Assembly (NCBI GenBank): GCA_016295795.1
Contig: JAEDKN010000011.1
Span: 1-26,485 of the forward strand
Direction of reading: 5' to 3'
Length of the DNA stretch: 26,485 bases
From: Bacilli bacterium
GTDB lineage: Bacteria; Bacillota_I; Bacilli_A; RF39; UBA660
Shown here: in pieces, positions 1-7,834 of the stretch
Layout of the letters: each line of letters begins with the position of its first letter
How positions within the stretch are numbered: the first letter of the stretch is position 1
Program-made: the position numbers and the translations under genes
Notes under the pieces: model-generated
What the model saw: only the letters and a program-made list of their open reading frames with translations
What the model was told of the DNA's origin: nothing
Database searches by the model: none

Positions 1-13
1 AATAAAGTTAAAT

Positions 14-51
14 AAAGAATAGATTTTCTAAAAGAATTTCTATTCTTTTTT
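14..51 (+). terminator. Intrinsic terminator of an upstream gene
   Basis: A 9-bp stem (14-22 with 40-48) is followed by a T run at 46-51. The loop has extra partial pairing. It probably ends a transcript whose gene lies left of the window. Confidence 0.6.
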
Positions 52-72
52 ATTTGGAAATGAGGTGATATG

Positions 73-216
73 ATGCCAGTTTGGAAATGGTTAATATTTA
101 TAGTATTTATAGTGTTAGTTTTAGGACTATCACTTTTTTTATTTTGTGCATTAAAAATATATAGTAAGAGTGCTAGAGAGGAAGAGAGGCAAATTAAATA
201 TAAAAAAATTAGGTGA
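73..216 (+). CDS. Small single-pass membrane protein, unknown function
   Basis: A 47-residue ORF starts at ATG 73; an ATG at 70 also exists, but the Shine-Dalgarno-like GAGGTGAT at 62-69 is too close to it. About 22 hydrophobic residues (roughly 6-28) form one membrane span, followed by a basic/acidic tail rich in Arg, Lys and Glu. I do not recognise a family. Its 3' end overlaps the next ORF (from 170) in another frame. The tail may be chimeric, made from the sequence of the mobile element that follows, which would make this a native gene cut at its 3' end. The evidence is the ribosome site, the hydrophobic segment and the position just after a terminator. Confidence 0.45.
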   Translation: MPVWKWLIFIVFIVLVLGLSLFLFCALKIYSKSAREEERQIKYKKIR

Positions 217-454
217 AATAATTAAAATAGCAAGAAATAAATTAAATCTTACTTTAAGTGATTTATCAAGAATATCAGATATATCTGAAATAGAATTATG
301 GTTAATTGAAAATGGTAAAATTAAAAAACCTAAATGTGTATTTTTGTTTAGGTTAAGTAATATTTTAAATCTTGATTATGATGAATTGCTTAAGTATAGA
401 TTTGCATCTTTTTATAGAAAAAAGAGGTTAAGGAATGTTAAATACAATCTATAA
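170..454 (+). CDS. XRE-family helix-turn-helix regulator, probably decayed
   Basis: The protein has one Cro/C1-type DNA-binding domain: a KLGEIIKIAR-like first helix, the LSDLSRISDIS turn region and a closing RLSNILNLDYDELL helix. It is clearly paralogous to the regulator at 10178, with the same length and the same RLSNILN(L/I)DY ending. The ORF is open from GTG 170, inside the preceding membrane ORF. Aligning it with the 10178 gene puts the ancestral start at 194, where the TTG start of the intact copy is now TTA, seven bases after a GAGAGG ribosome site. The natural start may therefore have been lost. As in the intact copy, the beginning of a DNA methylase follows and overlaps. Inferred role: repressor of a small mobile element. 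Confidence 0.6.
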   Translation: MLERKRGKLNIKKLGEIIKIARNKLNLTLSDLSRISDISEIELWLIENGKIKKPKCVFLFRLSNILNLDYDELLKYRFASFYRKKRLRNVKYNL

Positions 455-470
455 TGAAGATTGGTGTTAG
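435..470 (+). pseudogene. First codons of a truncated DNA methylase
   Basis: ATG 435 opens an 11-codon frame reading MLNTIYNEDWC and then a stop. The IYNED block matches the start of the methylase at 10422 (NKIYNEDC), and both overlap the end of an HTH regulator gene. Similarity stops after the codons for GluAsp, at about 462, where the remains of an IS3-type element begin. The fragment is a methylase cut off after about ten residues. Confidence 0.6.
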
Positions 471-541
471 TATAGATATATAGACACGAAAATTTGAAAG
501 TTGTAATATAATAATTATCAATAGAAACGGAGGAAGTGTCT

Positions 542-673
542 ATGAAAAAAGAATACGCGAAACATAATGAAGAATTCAAAAAAATGATTGTTAATCTTTG
601 TGAGACAAGCAAGGATAAAACAATGAGTGATATTGCTAGAGAATATGGCATTACTAGAAACAAGAAAACTTAA
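542..673 (+). pseudogene. IS3-family transposase OrfA fragment
   Basis: The 43-residue frame starts at ATG 542 behind a strong GGAGGA ribosome site at 529-534. It reads like the N-terminus of an IS3-type OrfA: a basic start, EEFKKMIVNLCE, then a helix-turn-helix with SDIAREYGITR. The normal continuation is missing. After ITR the DNA changes to serine recombinase sequence in another frame, at about 656-660, and a stop follows at 671-673. The left end of the insertion sequence probably lies near 465, right after the truncated methylase, but I cannot define its inverted repeat. This is what an insertion sequence leaves after a deletion extending outward from it. Confidence 0.7.
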
Positions 674-2135
674 GAAGATAGGTGTTGAAGTATATTTTAC
701 AGAGGATAATATTTGGACTTTTAATGATGAAGATGGTGAATTAAAATTAACAATAATGGCAACACTTGCTCAAAATGAAAGTAAAAAAACTTCTCAGAGA
801 GTTAAAGCAGGTCAAAAAATATCTTTTCTTAATGGAGTATTCTATGGTACTGGAAATATTTTAGGGTATGATAGAGTTGGCTCAGATATGATTATCAATG
901 AATAACAAGCAAAAACTGTTAGAATTATTTATGATATGTTTTTAAAAGGAAAAGGAAGTACTGATATTAAAGCATATCTTGAATTAAATGATATTCCAAC
1001 AGCAACAGGATTAAAAAAGTGGAGTGCTTCATCTATAGTTAGAGTTTTAAGAAATCCATTTTATACTGGAACTATAATTTATAGAAAAAGTTATATTTCA
1101 GATTATCTAGAACAAAAGCCAAAGAAAAATAGAGGTGAAGTAGAGCAAATAACTGTTGAGGGAAAACATCAACCGATTATTACAAAGGATGAATTTAAAA
1201 AAGTACAGGAAATATTAGAACAACATTCAGTAATTAAAGAAGGAAAAAAAGGTCATGGTTGTTGTTCACCTAAAAGTATTTGGACTAAAAAATTGATTTG
1301 TGAATGTGGTTCTAGTTTTAATAAATCAACTTATTATAAAAATTCTGAAAGAGATGTTTGGACTTTTTATTTTCAATGTTATAATCAAAAAAATAATGGT
1401 TCAGTAAATTATAGAATTAAAAAAGGATTAGATCCTGATAATGCATGTTCAACACCAATTGTTGTAGAATGGAAATTAAAATTAATGGCAAATATTATAT
1501 TAGATACTATTTTGGATAATAAGGATAGAATAATGAATATTGCAAGTGATATTATTGATGAAACAATTCAAAATGATTCTATAAATCAGTTTATGGATGA
1601 TGAAATAAAAGAATATGCTGATAAAATATCATCTAATAATAATAAACTTGAACGAATAGTTGATATGTATGTAAATGAATTAATAGATAAGGATAACTAT
1701 ATAAAAAGAAAAAATGACATTGATAAAAACAATGCCATTTTGAAAGAAAAAATAGAGCAATCTCAAAAAAATAAAATAATTCCCAGAGAAGAGTTAGAAG
1801 ATAAACTATCTCATTTAAAGAAAAATATTATTGATAATTTAGAATATGATAGAAATAATGAAATATCAGATGAGTTAATAGAAACTTTTGCAGAAAAAAT
1901 AAAAGTAGAAAAGGGAAGATTTAAATGGAAATTAAATTATTTAAAAGATATTTATGTTATAGAAAATAATTGTAATAATGTTGATAATCAAAATGCTAAG
2001 TCTAATGACATGTACTTAACTTCTATTGGGATTACAAATGATGATATAAAAAAATATAGAAAAAGATTACAATCATGTGGATTAGAACGAGCAAAAAAAC
2101 TAAAAGAAAATATTATGGTAGATATTTATATATAA
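657..2135 (+). pseudogene. Large serine recombinase lacking its catalytic N-terminus
   Basis: The reading frame runs from 657 to 2135 with an internal TAA at 903-905. It begins inside the resolvase domain (RKLKKIGVEVYF, then ENESKKTSQRV-type helix E sequence), so the N-terminal residues with the nucleophilic serine are gone. After the stop come the Recombinase domain (about 936-1230, with NPFYTGT), a Cys-containing zinc-ribbon stretch (about 1260-1460) and a long coiled coil (about 1600-1930). It cannot act as a recombinase. Its domain sequences differ clearly from the intact recombinase at 11548, so it belongs to another subfamily. The fusion to an IS3 OrfA fragment marks the deletion joint. 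Confidence 0.85.
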
Positions 2136-2184
2136 AAGCCTAAGGAATGTGATTAGTTCATAGTTCCTTAGGCTTATTTTTTTT
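2136..2184 (+). terminator. Strong intrinsic terminator after the recombinase remnant
   Basis: A perfect 12-bp stem (2136-2147 with 2164-2175) with a 16-nt loop is followed by eight T residues (2177-2184). It sits directly after the recombinase stop. Confidence 0.9.
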
Positions 2185-2211
2185 GTGTAATTTAAAATTT
2201 GATGGTATAAT
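2183..2211 (+). promoter_or_regulatory. Promoter of the repeat-containing RNA
   Basis: An extended -10 (TGGTATAAT, hexamer 2206-2211) lies 17 nt from a weak -35 (TTGTGT, 2183-2188). No protein-coding frame follows, so it would drive the non-coding unit ending at 2618. Confidence 0.6.
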
Positions 2212-2338
2212 TAATGTGTGTTAAAGATAAAAGTATTTTGCGTAAAATAGTATTTATTTTTTTAGTCAAATTCAAAATAGTGGTATTAATTAGTGCAAAT
2301 GAAATTATATTAATTTCTTTAATCTATTACCAATTAGG

Positions 2339-2500
2339 GCTGTGGCAAAGACTAGTATAATCAAAAGGAATAGAAATCTTTAGTTTATATAAGCTGTGGC
2401 AAGAGCCGATATTAATAAAAAGAATAGTAATCACTAGTTTATACAGGCTATAACACAAGCTGCAATCAAGGAAAATGAGAATAACTAATTATTCCTAAAA
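2339..2500 (+). repeat. Three tandem imperfect 54-bp direct repeats
   Basis: Units begin at 2339, 2393 and 2447, each with GCT(G/A)T(G/A)(G/A)CA. Units 1 and 2 match at 39 of 54 positions with no gaps; unit 3 is more diverged. Stops interrupt the frames, so this is not a protein repeat. Confidence 0.8.
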
Positions 2501-2577
2501 CCTTTAAAATAAAGGAAAATTAGAAAATATAAATATAATCTCTTAGTAGTTTTATACTAGAATTATTAAATAAACAT

Positions 2578-2618
2578 AGGATTAAGGAGACTTAAATGTC
2601 GTTCTTAATCCTTTTTTT
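2578..2618 (+). terminator. Intrinsic terminator of the repeat RNA
   Basis: The outer stem is 9 bp (2578-2586 with 2604-2612), a short inner stem (GAC/GTC) extends it, and seven T residues follow (2612-2618). Confidence 0.85.
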
Positions 2619-2663
2619 AGTTTAAAAGTATATATTTGCGATGAAACGAAAGGAGATTAAAAA

Positions 2664-2956
2664 ATTCGATTAGTTTATTTAAAACCTGAATTAGATGATT
2701 TATCACAAGGTCAAAGAATATCTTTTGCAAGGCAAATAAGATTAATGACTCAAGATGATTTATCAGACAAATTAGGAATTATTGGAGAGAATAAACGTAG
2801 AACAATGACTAGATATGACAAAGGAGAAAGAAATCCAAATGAAGATGAGTATTAGAAATGTCCAAAATATTAAATGTGAATGATAATTCTATAAAAAAGT
2901 ATGGTTATAAAGAGGTTATTGATTTAATATATACTTTAATGTGGTTAGAGGAATAA
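2664..2956 (+). pseudogene. Frameshifted XRE-type repressor of a lost mobile element
   Basis: The first part (2664-2854) encodes a helix-turn-helix: LSQGQRISFARQIRLMTQDDLS, then KLGIIGENKRRTMTRYDKGERNP. It ends in a stop after a shift of frame near 2850. The sequence continues in another frame as LEMSKILNVNDNSIKKYGYKEVIDLIYTLMWLEE and stops at 2956. Together these give a repressor of the kind found in integrative conjugative elements and phages. The expected start at 2664 is ATT behind an AGGAG at 2651-2655, so the start codon also seems lost. It lies just before other remnants of the same kind of element. Confidence 0.75.
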
Positions 2957-3042
2957 TACCTAATTATCAAATAGATGTATCTAATGTTAATGATAAAAAC
3001 ATAATAACAATAAAAAAAATTTTAAGTTAATTGTAAATAATA

Positions 3043-3114
3043 AGATTAAAAAGATTAAGAAGAGAAATATCTTATGAAAAATATATTGAATGGAAATTGA
3101 ATTATAAAATTTAG
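3043..3114 (+). pseudogene. C-terminal fragment of an unidentified protein
   Basis: A short frame, very rich in Arg and Lys at its start, encodes REISYEKYIEWKLNYKI and a stop at 3112-3114. It has no start codon or ribosome site. It looks like the C-terminal tail of a gene from the same decayed element. I do not recognise the parent family. Confidence 0.35.
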
Positions 3115-3128
3115 GAGTATAGATAATT

Positions 3129-3221
3129 ATGGATAGTGTAGTCACAATAAAAATTAAAGATATTGATTCTTTTAAAAATCACCCATTTCAAGTTAATGTT
3201 GCAAAATACAAATCCTTATAA
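3129..3221 (+). pseudogene. ParB-like N-terminal fragment
   Basis: ATG 3129, behind an AGGAG at 3113-3117, opens a 30-residue frame. Its IKIKDIDSFKNHPFQVN stretch is the typical opening of ParB/Spo0J-like nuclease-domain proteins carried by conjugative elements. It then stops at 3219-3221, before the catalytic part. With the frameshifted repressor upstream this suggests a former integrative element in this spot. Confidence 0.65.
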
Positions 3222-3269
3222 ATAAAGGTATTAACTATATAAATAAACTATATTTAACATTAAATTTCC

Positions 3270-3298
3270 ACTAAGCATATTATTATAATATGCTTAGT
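3270..3298. other. Perfect 13-bp inverted repeat with a 3-nt loop
   Basis: Bases 3270-3282 pair perfectly with 3286-3298. No T run follows on the plus strand, so it is not a standard terminator in that direction. It marks the boundary between the mobile-element remains and the sensor genes. Confidence 0.6.
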
Positions 3299-3343
3299 AA
3301 ACAAAAAAAGTCTACTTATATATTTAAATAAAAAAATATATAT

Positions 3344-3372
3344 TTAATAAAAATATTATTTCATGTTATAAT
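3344..3372 (+). promoter_or_regulatory. Promoter of the sensor kinase operon
   Basis: An extended -10 (TGTTATAAT, hexamer 3367-3372) is 17 nt from a TTAATA -35 (3344-3349). The predicted start of transcription is about 15 nt before the ribosome site of the 3394 gene. Confidence 0.6.
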
Positions 3373-3393
3373 GGAAATAAAGAAGGTGATCCA

Positions 3394-4896
3394 ATGACTA
3401 AAATGCAAGAAACATTAATATACTTAGTAATTTTTAGTTTTTGGCTAATAAGACTCTATTATAAATTATACGATAAAAAAACAAGAAAATATATTTTACA
3501 TATTGGTCTATTAATAATTTTATGGTTAATACTTAGAATATCTAAATCATTAATAGATAATATAACTATAAATAGACTAATTTGGTATTTATACTATATT
3601 CCAATGTTATTAATACCAACACTATTTTATATTTTTAGTAATACATCTATTAGAAAAAAAGTACATAAAAAAGCACTATATATAGTGTCAACAATATTAA
3701 TACTTCTAGTTTTAGCCAATGATTTACATCAGCTAGCTTTTAAATTCCCTAGTGGTCTAGAAGATTTTAATACATATAAACATAACATTATATATTTTAT
3801 TATATGCATATGGACGTTTTCATTATTAGCTAAAGGAATGATTAATTTAGCAATAGATAAAATAAAAGTAAAAAAAGATTTCAAAGCATTTTTACCTTTA
3901 ATAATACTTATTATAGAAATTATATATACAGGATTATATGTAAGTAATCTCAGTATTATAAGAAATAGTAATCTAGCAGTTATTACAAGTATCATAACAT
4001 GTCTAGGTATAGAATTAATGTTTTATTTAAATTTAATACCTAATAATTCTAAATATAAAAATAGATTTGAAAACTCATCTCTTGATATGGCAATTATTTC
4101 TTTAGATGGGAAAACTATATATCTTACAAATACATTTAAAAAAATACCAAATAATATAATAAATAATATAAAGAAAGGAAATATCAAAGATAAATATAAA
4201 AAAGAAAATCTAATATACGATATAAAAAGAAATAAAGATAGTTATGTAATAATAAAAAAAGATATAACTAAATTAAATGAATTAAAAAAAGAGATGGAGA
4301 TAAAACAAAAAGAATTACTTAATCAGCAAAAAAAACTTAAAAATGAAGAAGAGATAAGAAAAAAATTATATGAAATTAGATTAAGAAAAAAAATCATCTT
4401 AAAATTAGAAGATAATCTTGAAAGTAGAAGAGAAGAAGCTAAAAAAATATTAAATAAAAGAAATATTAATAAAAATAACTTAGAAAGAATTAAATTACTA
4501 ATTGCATATTGTAAAAGAAAAAGTTCCCTAATAATTTCTGAATTTAATAATGAAATATATAGTGAAATAAATATTAAATTAATATTAGAAGAATTACTTT
4601 GTGATAGTCAGAGTCTAGGTATTAATGGAGCAGTAATAGTAAGTAAAATGAATATTGATAGTCTAATGATGTCTAATATTTATGAAGTAATATTTAGTAT
4701 TTTAGAACAATTACAAGATAATTATATTTTTATTGCAATTTGTAAAAATAATAATATAGAAGTAAAAGTAACAATAGGTAGTAATATTAAAATAAAAAAT
4801 AAACTAAAATTAGAAGAAAATATAATAGTAAATGAAAAACATTATGATAATGATACTAATCTTAGTTTTATTATTAAAAGTGAGGTATCACTATGA
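3394..4896 (+). CDS. 7TM sensor with PAS domain and degenerate kinase region
   Basis: The 500-residue membrane protein has about seven hydrophobic helices (near 6-24, 33-51, 62-82, 92-112, 130-150, 163-185, 190-213). The NDLHQLAFKFPSG motif at 109-120 is characteristic of the 7TM region found in some histidine kinases. A PAS-like segment (about 228-292) and a charged coiled coil (about 292-350) follow. The C-terminal part sits where a kinase core would be, but I see no phosphoacceptor His in an HD context and no N or G boxes of an ATPase. It is probably a pseudokinase that senses a signal and works through the kinase encoded next. The genes overlap by four bases (ATGA), which suggests translational coupling and equal amounts. 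The start follows an AAGGTGAT ribosome site. Confidence 0.75.
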   Translation: MTKMQETLIYLVIFSFWLIRLYYKLYDKKTRKYILHIGLLIILWLILRISKSLIDNITINRLIWYLYYIPMLLIPTLFYIFSNTSIRKKVHKKALYIVSTILILLVLANDLHQLAFKFPSGLEDFNTYKHNIIYFIICIWTFSLLAKGMINLAIDKIKVKKDFKAFLPLIILIIEIIYTGLYVSNLSIIRNSNLAVITSIITCLGIELMFYLNLIPNNSKYKNRFENSSLDMAIISLDGKTIYLTNTFKKIPNNIINNIKKGNIKDKYKKENLIYDIKRNKDSYVIIKKDITKLNELKKEMEIKQKELLNQQKKLKNEEEIRKKLYEIRLRKKIILKLEDNLESRREEAKKILNKRNINKNNLERIKLLIAYCKRKSSLIISEFNNEIYSEINIKLILEELLCDSQSLGINGAVIVSKMNIDSLMMSNIYEVIFSILEQLQDNYIFIAICKNNNIEVKVTIGSNIKIKNKLKLEENIIVNEKHYDNDTNLSFIIKSEVSL

Positions 4897-6026
4897 AAGT
4901 ATTAACATTTATATTAATAATTTTTATCATTCTCCAAGTATACAGAGTAACAATAATATTTTTTATAAGAAAGCAATATTTAATAAAAAAAATATTTGAA
5001 GTATTTATTCTTTTACTTATAATAATTATAGAATTACTAAATATGCATTATATAGATAATAACAAATTCAATACCATATTATTTTTAATATCCATTATTT
5101 TAGCATTATATATCGGAATAAATATAATCTATGAAAGAATAACAAAAAAAGAATCATTATCAATACTATCAGTAAAAAATGCCATTGATTTATCTGATAA
5201 TGGTATTATGTTTTTAAATGATAAAGGAAACATTATCCTTATTAATGTAGTTATGAAAGATATATTAAAAGAGTATAAAATAAATGACAATTATATTGAT
5301 AATCTTAAAGAAAAAGAAATAAAAGAAATACATAATGAACATGTATTGAAATGCTTAAATAGAGTATGGCAATTAAAAATAAATAATAATAAAGAAGTAA
5401 TAGCACTTGATATAACTGATATATATAAAATACAAGAAAACACAAGAAATCAAAATATTGAGATAGAAGAAAATAATAAAAAAATACTTAAAACATTAAA
5501 TAATATAGAAGAAGTAGAAAAAGAAAAAAAACTAATTAAAATAAAAAATGAATTTCATGATATTTTAGGACATCGTCTATCATTATTTGGAGAGTATTTA
5601 AAACAAGATAATATTAATAAAGAAGAAATAAAATTCATGTTAGATAATTTATTTGAACAATTTACTACTTTAAAATCACCAGAAGAAAATTTAAAAAAAT
5701 TAATTGAAGTATACAAAGTATTTAATATTAATATAAGTATTATAGGAAAGTTTCCAAAAAACAAAGAAGTAGGAGAAACATTCTTTGAAATAATTAGAGA
5801 GGCTATTACAAATGCTATAATTCATGCTAATAGCAAAAATATTAAAGTAGTAATTACTAATAGTTTAGAAAAAATAGAGATGCTTATTACCAATGATGGT
5901 ATTAAACCAAATAATTTTATAAATGAAAATGAAGGTATAAAAGGTATGAGAAGAAAATTAAAAGAAATAGGAGGAATATTAATTATAGAAAATAGTGATG
6001 AATTTATATTAAAAGTAGTAATATAA
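4893..6026 (+). CDS. Membrane sensor histidine kinase, NarL/LytS-like type
   Basis: The 377-residue protein has three hydrophobic helices (about 3-24, 33-50, 60-80), a PAS-like domain (about 95-180; GIMFLNDKGNIILIN) and a coiled coil (182-220). It then has an intact kinase core. The phosphoacceptor is probably H222 in NEFHDILGHRLS, a HisKA_3-like motif. The ATPase shows an N box (EAITNAIIHA, N307), a G1 box (NDG, 334-336) and a G2 box (EGIKGM, 347-352). It autophosphorylates and should pass phosphate to the response regulator at 6061-6684, which faces it. The start codon overlaps the stop of the upstream sensor. Having two membrane sensors with only one active core suggests a heterodimer. Confidence 0.8.
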   Translation: MKVLTFILIIFIILQVYRVTIIFFIRKQYLIKKIFEVFILLLIIIIELLNMHYIDNNKFNTILFLISIILALYIGINIIYERITKKESLSILSVKNAIDLSDNGIMFLNDKGNIILINVVMKDILKEYKINDNYIDNLKEKEIKEIHNEHVLKCLNRVWQLKINNNKEVIALDITDIYKIQENTRNQNIEIEENNKKILKTLNNIEEVEKEKKLIKIKNEFHDILGHRLSLFGEYLKQDNINKEEIKFMLDNLFEQFTTLKSPEENLKKLIEVYKVFNINISIIGKFPKNKEVGETFFEIIREAITNAIIHANSKNIKVVITNSLEKIEMLITNDGIKPNNFINENEGIKGMRRKLKEIGGILIIENSDEFILKVVI

Positions 6027-6057
6027 AAAAGAAAATCTAACATCAGATTTTCTTTTT
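6026..6057. terminator. Bidirectional terminator between sensor and regulator genes
   Basis: A perfect 13-bp stem (6026-6038 with 6045-6057), A-rich on one side and T-rich on the other, lies between two convergent genes and can end both transcripts. Confidence 0.85.
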
Positions 6058-6060
6058 ATG

Positions 6061-6684
6061 TTACATATTAGGCACTATATAACCATTGCCTATACAAAAG
6101 ACAAGTAATTTAGAAATGTTATCAAATCCAGTTTTATTTAGTATGGAAGAAATATGATTCTTCAAAGTACCAATTGCAATATTCAAAGAATCCGCTATTT
6201 CTTCTCTAGAATTTCCATTACAAAGAAGTTTTAAAATCTCTAATTCTTTATTAGTTAAATTTTTTAAGCAGTCGGCAGTATTATATACAACATTATCTGG
6301 AAATAATTTATAACCATTTAAAATTTGCTCAATACTATTAATAAGAGATTCACTACTTATATTCTTATATATAAAACCATCTAAATTAGCTTTTTTAGTC
6401 TCATTTAGAAAAGTGATATCAGGAACACCAGTCATAGCTAAAACTTTAATTTTATTTCCATATTTATCTTTAACTTTCTTACCATTAATAATACCGCTAG
6501 AATTATTTTTAGTACAAATATCAGTCAATATTAAATCAGGTTTATATAAATCACATAGCTTAATCAATTCACTAGCATCATCACTAGTAGCTACTACATT
6601 ATAAGTATTAGATATAGTATTTTTTAACATTTCATTTAAAATTATTTGATCTTCTACTATAACAATTTTTTTACTACAAGACAT
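6061..6684 (-). CDS. LuxR/NarL-family response regulator
   Basis: The 207-residue protein has a receiver domain (1-125) with acidic pair E11/D12, phosphoacceptor D55 (PDLILTD), T85 and K107 (FIYKN). A LuxR-type helix-turn-helix follows (about 142-200; LTNKELEILKLLCNGNSREEIADSLNIAIGTLKNHI). It is a transcription factor activated by phosphorylation. The partner is very likely the kinase at 4893, which is convergent with it. Its own promoter lies at 6700-6728. The ATG at 6684 follows a GGTGGT ribosome site. The targets are unknown; the surface-protein region behind it is a possible one. Confidence 0.9.
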   Translation of the reverse strand: MSCSKKIVIVEDQIILNEMLKNTISNTYNVVATSDDASELIKLCDLYKPDLILTDICTKNNSSGIINGKKVKDKYGNKIKVLAMTGVPDITFLNETKKANLDGFIYKNISSESLINSIEQILNGYKLFPDNVVYNTADCLKNLTNKELEILKLLCNGNSREEIADSLNIAIGTLKNHISSILNKTGFDNISKLLVFCIGNGYIVPNM

Positions 6685-6699
6685 TTAACCACCAATATT

Positions 6700-6728
6700 A
6701 TTTTACCAAAATACTTAAATAATGTCTA
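6700..6728 (-). promoter_or_regulatory. Promoter of the response regulator gene
   Basis: On the minus strand, TAGACA (6728-6723) is 17 nt from an extended -10 (TGGTAAAAT, hexamer 6705-6700). The leader to the ATG at 6684 is very short. Confidence 0.7.
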
Positions 6729-6731
6729 TAA

Positions 6732-7721
6732 AATAATAACTTTTTTCTACCAACAAATAATGTATCTGCGGGTGTAACAGATGTTACAGGAGGCTCCGGA
6801 GTAAATGTAGATACAATCGTTGTTGAACATTACACTGATGTTAATATAACAGATGATATTACTTTAGAAAAAGATAAAGAATTTACTATTGATTTTACAA
6901 AAACTGATAATCTTTCCAAATGTTTAAGTTATTTAGCTAATTTTGAAAATACAGTATATTATAAAGTTGTTGATAATAAACTTGAATTTACAGAAAATGA
7001 ATCTGAAGCAGTTATAAAAATAGTTAGAAATGAATCTGAAAATAAAGCCATTATGACTTTAATAAATACTGACGATAACAAATCTTATAATTTGGATTTT
7101 AGTTATAGTAAACTTGATAGATCAACATTAACATATAATGGAATAAAATATGGCGATGATACAATTTTTATTGGGGATGATATACATGAAGACCTACAAC
7201 AATCAGGAAGTGCTACTATTTATGATACAAGAGATGACTATTATATAAGATATAATTTTAAATGTAAGTTGAATTTAATAGTAAATCCTCTTCAAGACAT
7301 TGAAGTAGGAGGAACATACAATGAATTTGGAATGGAAATATATTTAAATAATGTAAGAGTTGAAACAGAATCAGCAAATGTTACAAGAACAGCTAAAGGA
7401 TATACAACAGGAAGTATTAAAAATAAAATTACAATACAGCTTTCATTTGGAGATGGAAATATTGGAAGTGTAACGATAAATGGTACAAATATGACTTTGC
7501 CAGATGGAACACAAGACAGAGCAGAATTTGAAGTTGAGCCAGCAAGTAAATATACAATAGTTGTTACAAAAAGCTAAAATACTACAAATGCATTAAAAAT
7601 TGAAAATCAACAAACTTATGATGAAATTATGACATGGGTTATTTTAGGATTAGTTTCTATGAGTGGTATTGTAGGAACAATAGTTTATAGAAAAAAATAT
7701 ATAATTAAGAGTTTTTTGTAA
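6732..7721 (+). pseudogene. Headless, interrupted surface protein
   Basis: One frame stays open from 6732 to 7577, meets TAA (7575-7577), and continues in the same frame to 7721. The part before the stop is a beta-rich, Thr/Asn/Asp-rich extracellular sequence with no start, ribosome site or signal peptide at its head. The part after the stop supplies a typical C-terminal anchor: a linker, then about 21 hydrophobic residues (ILGLVSMSGIVGTIVYRKK) and basic residues. The ancestor was thus a wall- or membrane-anchored surface protein. It has lost its start and gained a stop. An ATG at 7053 could give a 174-residue product, but it has no ribosome site and no secretion signal. Its 5' edge meets the promoter of the response regulator. 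Confidence 0.75.
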
Positions 7722-7766
7722 AGTAGTGTTGGTGACACCAAAAACTAATGATAAATAAATGTATTT

Positions 7767-7796
7767 AGAGGACTAGAAATAGTTCTCTTTAATTTT
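7767..7796 (+). terminator. Intrinsic terminator after the surface-protein remnant
   Basis: A 9-bp stem with one G-U pair (7767-7775 with 7780-7788) and a GAAA loop is followed by a T-rich run broken by AA. Confidence 0.6.
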
Positions 7797-7834
7797 GTAT
7801 AATTGGATTATTATATTTTTCAGATATTTTTCTT

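Larger units (their letters stand above)
2217..2618 (+). ncRNA. Candidate structured non-coding RNA with three 54-nt repeats
   Basis: About 400 nt lie between an extended -10 promoter and an intrinsic terminator, with no coding frame of note. Its centre (2339-2500) is three tandem 54-nt units. Each unit has a short hairpin at the same place. Between units 1 and 2 the stem changes from TAGA/TTTA (2371-2374 with 2379-2382) to TAGT/ACTA (2425-2428 with 2433-2436), a compensated swap plus a G-U to G-C change, with the loop AATC unchanged. Unit 3 has a 6-bp version with loop CTAA (2479-2494). These paired changes favour an RNA function. I do not recognise an Rfam class, and the function is unknown. 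Confidence 0.5.

Noticed and set aside
501..541. TATAAT at 507-512 as promoter of the OrfA fragment
   Set aside because: No -35 lies at 16-18 nt; the closest candidates are at about 7 or 20 nt, so I did not list it.
412..663. Minus-strand frame of 83 codons
   Set aside because: It is the mirror of the regulator end and the IS fragment, has no ribosome site and no recognisable domain.
2339..2500. Possible CRISPR array
   Set aside because: Whole 54-bp units repeat with diffuse differences. There is no split into a constant repeat and variable spacer, only three units, and no cas gene nearby.
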